64,000 nt of DNA. Source: Chitinophaga sedimenti. GTDB taxonomy: Bacteria > Bacteroidota > Bacteroidia > Chitinophagales > Chitinophagaceae. Of the stretch, positions 41,981-50,640 are shown in pieces. Location of the stretch: contig NZ_JAKUKA010000001.1 in the NCBI RefSeq assembly GCF_023156195.1, positions 5,332,001 to 5,396,000 on the forward strand, read 5' to 3'. The notes beneath the pieces are model-generated. The model ran no database searches. It saw nothing but the letters and a program-made list of their open reading frames with translations, and was not told the origin of the DNA. Each line of letters opens with the position of its first letter. Positions within the stretch are counted from its first letter, which is position 1. Made by a program: the position numbers and the translations under genes.

Positions 41981-42067
41981 TCGAAGCTGGATTCGCTGAA
42001 TACCGCGTATGCAGGTCCGGGTCAGGGAGGTATTGACAACAGGGGACGGTTTATTCTGGACAGATAG
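41981..42067 (+). pseudogene. Relic copy of the PBP2 C-terminal tail
   Basis: In frame this 87-bp stretch encodes SKLDSLNTAYAGPGQGG followed by IDNRGRFILDR and a stop. The corrected mrdA gene ends with SKLDSMNTAYAGSGRTG, then VDSRGRFILNQ and a stop: 20 of 28 residues agree, with many silent differences. It has no start codon of its own and no other PBP2 sequence before it. It lies between rodA and the metallo-hydrolase gene. Confidence 0.7.
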
Positions 42068-42085
42068 CCGTATTTTTGCAGCAGC

Positions 42086-42830
42086 ATGGCACGAATTATA
42101 CCACTCTCGGAAGGAACTTTTACAGTAGACGGAACAAAGGCTTTTGTTCCCTACGACAGCAGTAAGGACACTATGCAGCAACGCGGCCCGGGTGCCCTGC
42201 TGGTCGAAATTCAACCATTCCTGGTTATTACGGATAAAGACTACCTGTTGTGCGATACCGGTCTCGGTTTCCGCAACAACGACGGCATTCTGCAGCTGCA
42301 CCAGAACCTGATCGACAATGGCATCAACCCACTGGAAATTACCAAGGTACTGATGAGCCATTTGCACAAGGATCATGCGGGCGGCGTAAGTACGAAAGAT
42401 CCCGTAACCGGCGAGCGTACACTTAGTTTTCCGCACGCCACCTATTACGTAAACGGCCGCGAAATGCAGTACGCCATTGAACAGGATGGTAAGTCTTACC
42501 TGGCCGATGAAGTAGGCCTGTTGCCCCAGCGCGACAATGTACAGTTCATCGATAATAACGGCACCATTGACGGTTATATTCACTACGAGTTTACTGGCGG
42601 ACACTGTCCGTATCACCAGTGTTCTTAATAGACGATGGGGAGGATAAAATATTTTTGGGGGCGATGAGGCGCCCCAGGCTTCGCAGATGCGTGGCCGGTT
42701 TATCGCGAAGTACGATTATGATGGCAAATTAAGTATGGAATGGCGTCAAAAATTCATTGAGCGCGGTCGCGCCGAAGGATGGCAGTTTCTTTACTACCAT
42801 GATGTTAAAACCCCGATCGGCACATTTTAG
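42086..42830 (+). CDS. MBL-fold metallo-hydrolase (two frameshifts)
   Basis: Metallo-beta-lactamase-fold hydrolase of about 248 residues. The zinc motif MSHLHKDHAGG (HxHxDH) is clear, with ITDKDYLLCDTGLGF upstream and FTGGHCPYHQVFL providing the third-region His after correction. Indels: missing G at CCAGG near 42620 (CACCAG(G)TGTTC) and a collapsed T-run near 42653. The last residues end VKTPIGTF at 42830. Substrate is unknown; the family includes lactonases and glyoxalase II-like enzymes. No signal peptide. Confidence 0.82.
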
Positions 42831-42893
42831 TAAGCCATTTACTAAAAACGGTAGGTATCCATTGCGGCAGTCCACTTATCTTTAAGTAAAAAA

Positions 42894-43243
42894 ATGAACG
42901 CCGCTCAATTTGCTCACGAATGGCTGAACGCCTGGAATAGCCATGACATGGATGCGATTATGCATCATTATGCAGAAGATATCACTTTTTTCTCCCCCTT
43001 TATCCGGCGGGTTAACAATGATCCGTCAGGGTGTATCAAAGACAAAGGCTCCCTGCGGGCTTATTTTGAAAGGGCGCTGAAGGGGTACCCGGACTTACAT
43101 TTCGAATTGTTCCGGTATTGGAAGGCGTTAATTCGGTGGTGTTATACTACAAGAGCGTTAACAACAACCTCGCTGCAGAACTGATGGTATTGAATGAAGC
43201 AGGAAAAGTAACGGAGGTCAGAGCTCATTACTTTCAACAATAA
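42894..43243 (+). CDS. SnoaL/NTF2-like protein (frameshifted)
   Basis: Small cone-shaped fold protein of about 116 residues. MNAAQFAHEWLNAWNSHDMDAIMHHYAEDITFFSPF is the usual SnoaL/NTF2 opening, and KGSLRAYFERALKGYPDLHFEL continues it. A base is missing near 43115 (TTCC(W)GGTATTGG fits a CCWGG site); restored it reads VLEGVNSVVLYYKSVN and ends VRAHYFQQ. Members are isomerases, hydrolases or binding proteins; no specific function can be given. Confidence 0.78.
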
Positions 43244-43244
43244 A

Positions 43245-43278
43245 AAAAAGACCGTCTCCAACATAAGACGGTCTTTTT
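43245..43278. terminator. Bidirectional terminator
   Basis: AAAAAGACCGTCT (43245-43257) and AGACGGTCTTTTT (43266-43278) pair perfectly around an 8-nt loop between the convergent SnoaL-like gene and the minus-strand sigma-factor operon. Confidence 0.88.
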
Positions 43279-43311
43279 TACCTAAAACAAAAAATCGAAC
43301 GTACCAGTTAT

Positions 43312-43784
43312 TTATTGTCTTTGCCGGCGCATGCCGCGATTCTCTTTTCTTTCCTTTAGCTGACGGATCATCATGCCCCGGAACTCGCGTTCGGAGCGGA
43401 AAAAGTCGGTTACCTTACGTGGCGGAATTACTTTTTGAAATTCATCCTTATACCGCGTTTTGATGTCCAGCATTTTCCGGGCATAGCTCAACTCCACATC
43501 GGTAGCGTCTTCGCCCGTATTATCAGTCCGTGTTTGCTGTTTATTCACTTTCGCCTGGCGCTTGCGGTCCTGTATCAGCAGTTCCACTTCCTTGGAATAC
43601 CGGTTATATACGGGCCAGAACTTCTGGGCTTCTTCGGGCGACAGGTTCAGTTCTTTGCTGATGTAAGCAATTTCCAGCGATTTCACCTTGTCTGGATCGT
43701 TTTGTCCACCTCCTGCGCAAAAGCGGCGGGGAGTTGACCAAGGAGCATCAATGACATCATCCATATGAGGTAAAATTTCTTCAT
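43312..43784 (-). CDS. Small periplasmic protein of the sigma-factor operon (frameshifted)
   Basis: About 157 residues. The ATG at 43784 gives the signal peptide MKKFYLIWMMSLMLL followed by AAFAQ; an indel near 43720 joins it to the rest. The mature part is helical and charged: ELNLSPEEAQKFWPVYNRYSKEVELL, KMLDIKTRYKDEFQKVIPPRKV, ending in a basic tail (KENRGMRRQRQ). The LSPEEAQKFWPVYN segment resembles Spy/CpxP-like periplasmic sensors. Third in an operon with an ECF sigma factor and an anti-sigma-like protein, so a stress-sensing role is inferred. Confidence 0.65.
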
Positions 43785-43790
43785 GTAGTA

Positions 43791-44408
43791 TTAATTAGCT
43801 TCGTTAATCAGGTTCTCATCTACGTACTCTTCCGGGGCGTCGGTCGGCATGTCGTCGAGCTCGGCGGGAAGTACGGTTTCATTACTCACGGCCGCAAAAA
43901 TGGCTTCTTCGTCAAAATCGTCGGTGTGGCTTTGCAGGTAATCCTCAATTTCCTGGTCGCTGAGCGCCGCCAGCTGCCTGTCCATCTTGGTGGCCATATT
44001 GCCATTGTTTTGCAACATATACAATCCGCCTACCGACAACAAAGCGGCCACACCTGCCGCCACCAGTATGCGCCTGATGGTTTTAACGCGGCCGGGCGTC
44101 TTCATGGGCACTACCTTCCCGGTTTCGGGTGCGCCGGTGATAGCTTTCAGGCTGATTCCCAGTTGATTAAAGTACCCCGCGGGTGCTTCAAACGGGGTTT
44201 TACGCGGTAAACCGGCGAGGAAAGGCGAAAGACTTTCGAGTTCTTCCGCTACCGATGCCGGAGCCTGTTCTTCCTGCCGCAGTAATTGCATGAGCTTTGC
44301 CGGGAAGGCGTCGAAATACCCTTCCGGTACGCTATACGGCGTGGCCGTTACGGGCATTTCCGGGGCAATCCCCTTCAGTTCATCTACTATTTCTTTCCCT
44401 TGTTTCAT
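43791..44408 (-). CDS. Single-pass membrane protein, putative anti-sigma factor
   Basis: A 205-residue protein with a cytoplasmic N-terminal half containing two VPEGYF/APAGYF-type repeats (SVPEGYFDAFPAKLM, EAPAGYFNQLGIS), a basic linker, one membrane helix (ILVAAGVAALLSVGGLYML) and an acidic periplasmic tail with SDQEIEDYLQSHTDDFD. Its position between the sigma-factor gene (75 bp upstream) and a Spy-like periplasmic protein suggests it holds the sigma factor. No zinc anti-sigma motif is seen. Function is inferred from topology and context. Confidence 0.6.
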   Translation of the reverse strand: MKQGKEIVDELKGIAPEMPVTATPYSVPEGYFDAFPAKLMQLLRQEEQAPASVAEELESLSPFLAGLPRKTPFEAPAGYFNQLGISLKAITGAPETGKVVPMKTPGRVKTIRRILVAAGVAALLSVGGLYMLQNNGNMATKMDRQLAALSDQEIEDYLQSHTDDFDEEAIFAAVSNETVLPAELDDMPTDAPEEYVDENLINEAN

Positions 44409-44482
44409 GCTTTATATTGATGCTTTGACAGCTTTTTGCGCTTTACGTTTAATCTGACCGGCATTTTTTCTCGGAAAAACGC

Positions 44483-45034
44483 TTATTCCTGTTTCATAAA
44501 CTCTTCTATTTTTTTCACAGCGTGGTGGTAAGAAGCCTTCAACGCGCCTTCGGAGGTGTCCAGTACTTTCGACATCTGTTCGTAAGGCATTTCGTCGTAG
44601 TAGCGCAGGTTAAATACAATGCGCTGCTTCTCAGGCAGCCCCAGGATAGCTTTTTGCAGCTTCCATTCAAGTTTGTTGGCGTCGAACTGGCTGTCGGCCT
44701 TCAGTTTATTTTCCAGTCCCGTTTCCACATCGGACAACGATACGGAGGATTTGCGTTTTTGCTGTTCCAGGTAGGACAGACTTTCGTTGGTGGCTATCTT
44801 GTAAAGCCAGGTATATAATTGGGCGTCTTCCCGGAAATTCTCCAGGTTCTTCCAGACTTTTATAAACACATTTTGCAGCACGTCATTGGCATCCTCGTGG
44901 TTGATCACCAGGCGGCGAATGTGCCAATACAGCTTTTCCTGGTATTTCTGGACGATGAGGGTAAACCCTTTTTCCCTGGTGCCAGGCTGCTGGTATAATG
45001 CCAAAAGTTCTTTGTCCTCCTGCGTTACGCCCAT
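44483..45034 (-). CDS. ECF-type RNA polymerase sigma factor
   Basis: A 183-residue sigma-70 factor with regions 2 and 4 only. Region 2 includes HEDANDVLQNVFIKVWKNLENF and YTWLYKIATNESLSYLEQQKR; region 4 includes LPEKQRIVFNLRYYDEMPYEQMSKVLDTSEGALKASYHHAVKKI with the helix-turn-helix. It heads an operon with a membrane protein and a periplasmic protein, the usual sigma/anti-sigma/sensor layout. Confidence 0.92.
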   Translation of the reverse strand: MGVTQEDKELLALYQQPGTREKGFTLIVQKYQEKLYWHIRRLVINHEDANDVLQNVFIKVWKNLENFREDAQLYTWLYKIATNESLSYLEQQKRKSSVSLSDVETGLENKLKADSQFDANKLEWKLQKAILGLPEKQRIVFNLRYYDEMPYEQMSKVLDTSEGALKASYHHAVKKIEEFMKQE

Positions 45035-45080
45035 AGTTCGGTTAAGTGGTTAGCATCCGGGTTTGTACCAATATAAAATA

Positions 45081-45106
45081 AAAAACCCATCGTTAGATGG
45101 GTTTTT
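45081..45106. terminator. Terminator between transketolase subunit and sigma-factor operon
   Basis: AAAAACCCATC (45081-45091) and GATGGGTTTTT (45096-45106) form a perfect 11-bp stem with loop GTTA and A/T runs on each side. It lies 31 bp past the transketolase stop on the minus strand. Confidence 0.85.
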
Positions 45107-45137
45107 TGAACGAAGGTTTAATCCCTTATATCGGAAA

Positions 45138-46098
45138 TTATGCTTTTTTACGGGCAATGGCTTTCTCGGCTGCTTCCACGATGTTCGGCGTATCCAGGCC
45201 GTACTTTTGAGGAGGTCGGTAGGTTTACCGCTCTCGCCGAAAGTATCGTTGGTGCCAACATACTCGATGGGGCAGGGAATGTGCCGCGCCGCTACCTGTG
45301 CAATGCTGTCGCCCAGGCCGCCCAGTACGTTGTGCTCTTCGGCGGTTACCGCGCAACCGGTTTTGGTCAGCGATTTAATTACGGCTTCTGTATCCAGCGG
45401 TTTAATGGTGTGGATGTTGATCAATTCCACACTATAACCTCTTTCTTCCGAGGATGCGGCCGGCTTCTACGGCTTTCCATACCGGTGTCCGCAGGCAAAG
45501 ATGGTGATGTCGGTACCTTCATTGAGCACCTGTGCTTCCCGATCTCAAATTTTTGGTCTTCCGGTGTGAAATTCGGCCATTTCGGACGACCGAAGCGCAG
45601 GTAAACCGGGCCTTCATATTCCGCTACGGCGATGGTAGCCGCTTTGGTCTGGTTAAAGTCGCAGGGTACGATCACGGTCATACCGGGCAGCATTTTCATG
45701 AGGCCGATATCTTCCAGGATCTGGTGGGTAGCGCCGTCTTCACCCAGGGTTAACCCTGCATGGGAAGCACATATCTTAACATTTTTGCCGGAGTAGGCTA
45801 CAGACTGGCGTATCTGGTCGTATACGCGGCCGGTAGAGAAGTTGGCAAAAGTGGTCGTGTACGGGATTTTGCCGCCAATGGTCATACCTGCAGCCACACC
45901 GATCATGTTAGCTTCAGCGATGCCGCATTGTACAAAGCGGTCGGGGAATTCTTTAATGAAGGCATTCAGCTTCATAGAACCGAGCAAATCGGCTGTCAGC
46001 GCTACCACATTAGGATTTCTACGCGCTGCTTCGAGGATGCCTTCACCGAAACCGCCACGGGTTTCCTTTTCGTTCAGGACTTGTATGTCTTTTACCAT
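45138..46098 (-). CDS. Transketolase C-terminal subunit (several frameshifts)
   Basis: C-terminal half of a split transketolase (pyrimidine-binding plus C-terminal domains). CGIAEANMIGVAAGMTIGG carries the conserved Glu that activates thiamine diphosphate, followed by FANFSTGRVYDQIRQSVAYSG, ASHAGLTLGEDGATHQ and the C-terminal EEHNVLGGLGDSIAQV. Indels: near 45532, at two CCWGG sites near 45482 and 45449, and an A-run near 45207. Corrected it ends AEKAIARKKA at 45138, about 320 residues. The N-terminal subunit gene, often adjacent, is not in this window; galE lies upstream instead. Confidence 0.9.
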
Positions 46099-46153
46099 AG
46101 TTGCCAGTTTAGTGCCGCAAATTTAGAAAAATAGGAGTGGAATTATAGCGAAA

Positions 46154-47185
46154 TTAGTTGTTCAGTACCCTGTCGCGCAAAGACACTTCCCACTGCCAGG
46201 CCGTACGCATCATGTCTTCGATGCTCTGCTTGGGCTCCCAGCCTAGCTTTTCGCGGGCATAAGAGTTGTTGGCATAAATCTCGATCACATCACCCGGACG
46301 GCGGGGGCCCAGTTCGTAGTTCAGCTTTACGCCGGACACTTTCTCAAAGGCTTTGATGGCTTCCAGTACGGTTACACCGTTACCGGTACCCAGGTTGATG
46401 ATTTCACGTTTGCTTTCATTTTTACCATCCAGCAGGTATTGCATAGCTTTTGTGTGCGCATTGGCGATGTCCATTACGTGGATGTAGTCGCGTACGCAGG
46501 AACCGTCGCGGGTATCATAATCAGTACCAAACACGGTTACTTTCGGCAGTTTGCCGATGGCGGTCTGGGTGATGACCGGCACCAGGTTATCGGGCCTGCC
46601 CAGGGGTAATTCGCCGATCAGCGCGGTGGGGTGCGCACCCACCGGGTTAAAGTAGCGGAGAATAATATTGTTGGTGTCGTTTACGCGGCTGTAATCCTCA
46701 ATGATCTGCTCACCCATCTGTTTGGTACGGGCGTAGGGGCTCTGTGCCTCGCCGAGCGGGGTGCTTTCCACTACCGGCAGGGCATTGGTATTGCCATATA
46801 CGGAGCAGGAAGAAGAGAAAACCAGGTTAGGGATGTTAAACTCTTTTACACATTTCAGCACGTTTACCAGCGAGGTAAGGTTGTTGTGGAAGTAGTAAAG
46901 CGGATCAGACACTGATTCGGGCACGGTTTTAAGCGCCGCGAAGTGGATCACGCCCACAATATCCCTGTTCTCGTGAAACACCGCATGGGTGTCTTCCAGG
47001 TTGCAAAGGTCCACCTTGTAGTTATGGATCTTTTTACCGGTAATTTTTTCAATACCTTCTAAAAGCTGCGTAGAGCTGCGCACGTTGCTGTCTACGGACA
47101 CTACTTCGAAACCATGATTGATCAGGTCCACTATCGTATGCGACCCGATATAGCCACAACCACCTGTAACAAGAACTTTTTGCAT
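46154..47185 (-). CDS. galE: UDP-glucose 4-epimerase
   Basis: Extended short-chain dehydrogenase of 343 residues interconverting UDP-glucose and UDP-galactose with bound NAD. VTGGCGYIGSH is the Rossmann GxxGxxG, FSSSCSVYG holds the catalytic Ser and YARTK the YxxxK pair. RYFNPVGAHP and GTGNGVTVLEAI are typical of GalE. Intact frame. It is 30 bp downstream of rmlA on the same strand, suggesting a sugar-nucleotide operon. Confidence 0.94.
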   Translation of the reverse strand: MQKVLVTGGCGYIGSHTIVDLINHGFEVVSVDSNVRSSTQLLEGIEKITGKKIHNYKVDLCNLEDTHAVFHENRDIVGVIHFAALKTVPESVSDPLYYFHNNLTSLVNVLKCVKEFNIPNLVFSSSCSVYGNTNALPVVESTPLGEAQSPYARTKQMGEQIIEDYSRVNDTNNIILRYFNPVGAHPTALIGELPLGRPDNLVPVITQTAIGKLPKVTVFGTDYDTRDGSCVRDYIHVMDIANAHTKAMQYLLDGKNESKREIINLGTGNGVTVLEAIKAFEKVSGVKLNYELGPRRPGDVIEIYANNSYAREKLGWEPKQSIEDMMRTAWQWEVSLRDRVLNN

Positions 47186-47215
47186 ATTGCTGATTATTGA
47201 GATTCTGTGTAATGA

Positions 47216-48074
47216 TTATTTCACGAGTTCCATCAGGTATTGACCATAGCCGCTTTTTTCAGCGGTTCCGCCAATTTGATGAGTTGCGCTTTGTCGATAA
47301 AGCCTTTACGGTAGGCAATTTCTTCAATACAGGCGATTTTGATCCCCTGGCGTTGTTCTATCACCTGTACAAACTGGGAGGCCTGCATCAGCGAGTCGAA
47401 GGTGCCGGTATCGAGCCATGCCGTACCGCGTGGCAGTACACTTACCTGTAACTTGCCGCGGCGCAGGTATTCGCGGTTTACATCCGTGATTTCGTATTCG
47501 CCGCGGGGGCTGGGTTGCAGGTTTTTCGCAATCTCCACTACAGTATTATCATAGAAGTACAGGCCGGGCACCGCGTAGTTAGACTTGGGCTGCGCGGGCT
47601 TTTCTTCGATAGATACCGCTTTCATGCTGCTGTCGAACTCCACTACACCATAACGTTCGGGGTCGGATACGTGATAGGCGTATACGATACCACCGTCTGG
47701 CTGCACATTGTTTTGCAGTTGTGTGCCGAGACCGGCGCCATAAAAGATATTATCGCCCAATACCAGGGCTACGTTGTCCGTCCCGATAAATTCCGCACCA
47801 ATTACAAATGCCTGGGCAAGACCGTTGGGCACTGCCTGCTCTGCGTACTGTAAATTCAGGCCGTACTGTGAGCCGTCGCCGAACAGTCGTTTGAAGGACG
47901 GCAGGTCGTGGGGGTGCTGATGATAAGAATGTCTTTTATACCTGCCAGCATCAGTGTTGACAGCGGATAGTAGATCATTGGCTTATCATATATCGGCATG
48001 ATCTGTTTGCTGATAGCATATGTAATCGGGTGTAAACGGGTACCGGACCCGCCGGCAAGTATAATTCCTTTCAT
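47216..48074 (-). CDS. rmlA: Glucose-1-phosphate thymidylyltransferase (two frameshifts)
   Basis: First enzyme of dTDP-rhamnose synthesis. MKGIILAGGSGTRLHPITYAISKQIMPIYDKPMIYYPLS is the nucleotide-binding start at 48074, and LVLGDNIFYGAGLG, GVVEFDSSMKAVSIEEKP and GTAWLDTGTFDSLMQAS are the family motifs. Indels: a C-run near 47907 (ACCCCC(C)ACGACC) and an A-run near 47249. Corrected, the end reads LKKSGYGQYLMELVK with the stop at 47216, about 285 residues. The other rml genes are not in this window. Confidence 0.93.
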
Positions 48075-48293
48075 GGATCGAACAATCGGTTTAAAATCAA
48101 AGGACCTGTTCTGAGGCCGCACAAAAATAGGGGGTATATAGTTATCGCCATAATTTTTTAAAGGGAAAAAGATGGATAAAGCCAGATAAACCTTTTTCGG
48201 TGAAAATAGCATCAGTGGTAGCCTGGACGGGCTGCTGCTTTCCGGTGGTAAGTGGCGGGAGGCAGTGGGCAGCCCCCTATACTTCGCGGTTGT

Positions 48294-48436
48294 ATCCCTT
48301 ATCGACCTTAGCCTTATCCTTCGTTGATCCTACGTTGATGCTTCGTTTATATAAGGTTCATCCTTTGTTGGTGAACCTAGGTTGAACCTACCTTGAACCT
48401 AGGATGAACCTAGGATGAACGAAGGATGCTTATTGG
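48294..48436. repeat. 11-bp degenerate tandem repeat array with inverted halves
   Basis: Thirteen 11-bp units follow one another without slippage. The left half has ATCCTTCGTTG (48316), ATCCTACGTTG (48327), ATGCTTCGTTT (48338), ATATAAGGTTC (48349) and ATCCTTTGTTG (48360). The right half has GTGAACCTAGG (48371), TTGAACCTACC, TTGAACCTAGG, ATGAACCTAGG, ATGAACGAAGG (48415) and ATGCTTATTGG. The unit in the right half (GAACGAAGGAT in another phase) is the reverse complement of ATCCTTCGTTC, so the halves are inverted copies of one motif. Confidence 0.85.
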
Positions 48437-48534
48437 ATGGGGCCATAAAACAGCCAGTGTCACGTCCTGAAATAGGTTTACACTCAGGTTAATAATCCGG
48501 ATTAAGGTTTACACCTGTTGATAGCGTACTGAAG

Positions 48535-48564
48535 GTTGAAGTGAGTGACACACCGGCGGCTGAG
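48535..48564. repeat. Dispersed intergenic motif, second copy at 27174-27202
   Basis: GTTGAAGTGAGTGA followed by CACACCGGCGGCTGAG here matches GTTGAAGTGAGTGA followed by TAAACGGGGGCTGAG at 27174-27202, with one gap and a few substitutions. Both copies are intergenic. A fragment AAGTGAGTG also occurs near 1087. Confidence 0.45.
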
Positions 48565-48584
48565 GAAGGGTTAGAGGCTGGTTC

Positions 48585-48614
48585 AAAAAAAAGCCCACCG
48601 GAAGGCCGGCGGGC
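48585..48614 (-). terminator. Terminator of pit
   Basis: On the minus strand GCCCGCCGG pairs with CCGGTGGGC (one G-U) around a 4-nt loop and is followed by eight T's, 25 bp past the pit stop codon. Confidence 0.85.
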
Positions 48615-48639
48615 AAGATATACTAAAGATACAGTTAGC

Positions 48640-49647
48640 TTAGATGAACAGGCTTACTATGAAATAGGTACCTGCGGCCAGCATGGCGCTGATGGGAATG
48701 GTCAGGATCCAGGCCCATAACAGGTTAACCGTTACACCCCAACGTACGGCAGACAGGCGTTTGGTGGCGCCTACACCAATGATGGAGCCCGTGATGGTAT
48801 GGGTGGTGCTCACCGGGATACCCAGCGATTCTGTAAGGTACAGCGTAACGGCGCCCGCTGTTTCGGCACTTACGCCTTCCAGTGGTGTTACTTTGGTAAT
48901 GCGGGAGCCCATTGTTTTCACGATTTTCCAGCCACCGCTAAGGGTACCGAGGCCGATTGCCGTGAAACATGCGAAAGGAACCCAATCCGGTACCGACTTC
49001 AGATCGGGGATTAATCCGTGAGCCACCATGGCTGCGGCGATGATGATACCCATTACTTTCTGGGCGTCGTTACCACCGTGGCCAAGGCTGAATGCTGCCG
49101 AAGAAACCAGCTGCAGTCGCTTAAACCAGTTCTCCGCCCGGTAAGGATTGGCTTTGCGGCAGATGTTCACGATAATTACCGTGATGATAAACGCCACGAT
49201 CATACCTATGAGCGGTGCCAGTACGATGAAATATACGGTAGGCAGTACTTTGGAATAATTAATTACGTCGAAGGAGCCGTGTGCGTTAGCCACAGCAGCG
49301 CCAATGAAGCCGCCGATGAGGGTGTGCGAGGAGCTGGACGGGATCCCGTACCACCAGGTGAGGAGGTTCCAGGAAATCGCTGCCACCAGGCCGCAGAAGA
49401 TCACTTTTAACGTAATGAATTGCTCGAATACCGATTTGGCAATGGTGTTACCCACTTTAAACTCGCCGTAAACGTATTTGGAAATGAAGAATGCCGCGAA
49501 GTTGAAGAGCGCTGCCCAGAGTACCGCCTGAAAGGGCGTAAGTACCTTGGTGGATACGATCGTGGCAATAGAGTTGGCAGCATCGTGAAAACCGTTAATG
49601 TAGTCGAAGATGAATGCCAGTATAATAATGATAACCAGAAAAGTCAT
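48640..49647 (-). CDS. pit: PiT-family inorganic phosphate transporter
   Basis: Inner-membrane low-affinity phosphate permease of 335 residues. The duplicated signature appears as DYINGFHDAANSIATIVST near the N-terminus and FSLGHGGNDAQKVMGII in the second half, with GIPSSSSHTLIGG and GIPVSTTHTITGSIIG as the paired re-entrant motifs. The frame is intact. It lies 39 bp downstream of the DUF47 gene, the standard partner. Confidence 0.94.
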   Translation of the reverse strand: MTFLVIIIILAFIFDYINGFHDAANSIATIVSTKVLTPFQAVLWAALFNFAAFFISKYVYGEFKVGNTIAKSVFEQFITLKVIFCGLVAAISWNLLTWWYGIPSSSSHTLIGGFIGAAVANAHGSFDVINYSKVLPTVYFIVLAPLIGMIVAFIITVIIVNICRKANPYRAENWFKRLQLVSSAAFSLGHGGNDAQKVMGIIIAAAMVAHGLIPDLKSVPDWVPFACFTAIGLGTLSGGWKIVKTMGSRITKVTPLEGVSAETAGAVTLYLTESLGIPVSTTHTITGSIIGVGATKRLSAVRWGVTVNLLWAWILTIPISAMLAAGTYFIVSLFI

Positions 49648-49686
49648 GATACAGGTGAATTGCGCCGTTGATCAGCAAAAGCGTTA

Positions 49687-50337
49687 TCAGGCATACTTGA
49701 TAATAATAGTTTCGATCACATTGGCAGAATCCTCACACTTATCAGTGGCAATCTCCAGCGCCTGGTATATTTCGCGCATTTTGATCAGTTCGGCGGCATT
49801 GGTCTCAAATTCGAACAGGTCGCCGATGGCGCGGTCGTAGATATCGTCGGCGTGGTTTTCCAGGCTGTTGATTTTTACGCAGGCGTCGGTGATCAGGCGC
49901 ATGTTGTTCATGGTGCGCAGTTCGGGAATAGCGCGGTGCAGTTCTTTACAACCCTCCAGGATCAGGTGGGCGAGTTTGCGTACACTTTCTGTAATTTCCT
50001 TGATTTTATACAGGTCCATCCTTTTGGCAGAACCGTGTATGTAATCCGCTACGTCGTCCAGGGTAGACGCCGGGTAGTGGATGTCTTCGCGGTCGAACGG
50101 TGTAATGAAGTTCTGACCCAGCTCTACGAATATGCGGTGCGTATAGTCGTCATTTTTGTGTTCAAGGCGCTCAATCAGGTGAGTTTTGTCTTTACGGAAC
50201 GCAGGATCATTGCTCTCCACAAGGTTCACGAGTTCCTGGGCCATATCTACCAGGTTTGCCGACACATCTTCAAACAGTGAATAGAACACCCTGTCTTTCG
50301 GCATAAAGAGTTTAACGATAGAATTGAAGCCTCCCAT
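49687..50337 (-). CDS. DUF47/PhoU-like partner of Pit
   Basis: Helical PhoU-domain-like protein of about 216 residues, starting MGGFNSIVKLFMPKDRVFY at 50337. EHKNDDYTHRIFVELGQNFITPFDREDIH is the DUF47 signature, and IYDRAIGDLFEFETNAAELIKMREIYQALEIATDKCEDSANVIETI ends it. Such proteins are encoded with Pit transporters and are thought to regulate them. I preferred this Met over an in-frame Met 30 bp upstream because it matches the family start. Confidence 0.92.
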   Translation of the reverse strand: MGGFNSIVKLFMPKDRVFYSLFEDVSANLVDMAQELVNLVESNDPAFRKDKTHLIERLEHKNDDYTHRIFVELGQNFITPFDREDIHYPASTLDDVADYIHGSAKRMDLYKIKEITESVRKLAHLILEGCKELHRAIPELRTMNNMRLITDACVKINSLENHADDIYDRAIGDLFEFETNAAELIKMREIYQALEIATDKCEDSANVIETIIIKYA

Positions 50338-50640
50338 ATAGTTTGTTTTATTAGAAATTTGCCGCAAAAATAGCTTTCAAAGGGTATAGGAGCCAAGAAA
50401 ATGCACGAATTAATAATTCCTTAACACTGGATTAATATAAAAGTAATATAGCGATTTTTCCTTTGCAGAAGAAAAGATAGACCGCAAAATTGTATGTAGT
50501 TGAGTTTTGACGCGGGTTTGCAGGCTCTTCGCTAATAAAGTCGGCCTGAACAGACCCGGTAATACCCGATCGTATATTTTTCTCAGTTAAACAAAAATCC
50601 GGGCCCCGCGGTTTAAGCCCGGCGATTATTCCGAGTCCGC
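50338..50640. other. Divergent promoter region of the pit operon and the LpxH-like gene
   Basis: No gene seen. On the minus strand a TATTTTTG box (50365-50372) fits the -7 consensus TAnnTTTG for the DUF47-pit operon. The 11-bp array at 50421-50448 lies upstream of it. The last 100 bp before 50641 are GC-richer and show no clear promoter for the LpxH-like gene. Confidence 0.55.
50421..50448 (-). promoter_or_regulatory. Candidate Pho-box array upstream of DUF47-pit
   Basis: Three half-sites start exactly 11 bp apart on the plus strand: TTAACA (50421), TTAATA (50432) and GTAATA (50443). Because TTAA is palindromic the array can also be read in the sense of the operon. Distance to the TATTTTTG box is about 48 bp, longer than at the other phosphate genes here, so this is the weakest spacing match. 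Confidence 0.45.

Larger units (their letters stand above)
48075..48639. other. Intergenic region with repeat array and terminator
   Basis: No gene seen in 565 bp. It holds the 11-bp repeat array (48294-48436), a copy of a dispersed motif (48535-48564) and the pit terminator (48585-48614). The 48075-48180 part is AT-rich and should carry the rmlA promoter. Confidence 0.6.
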
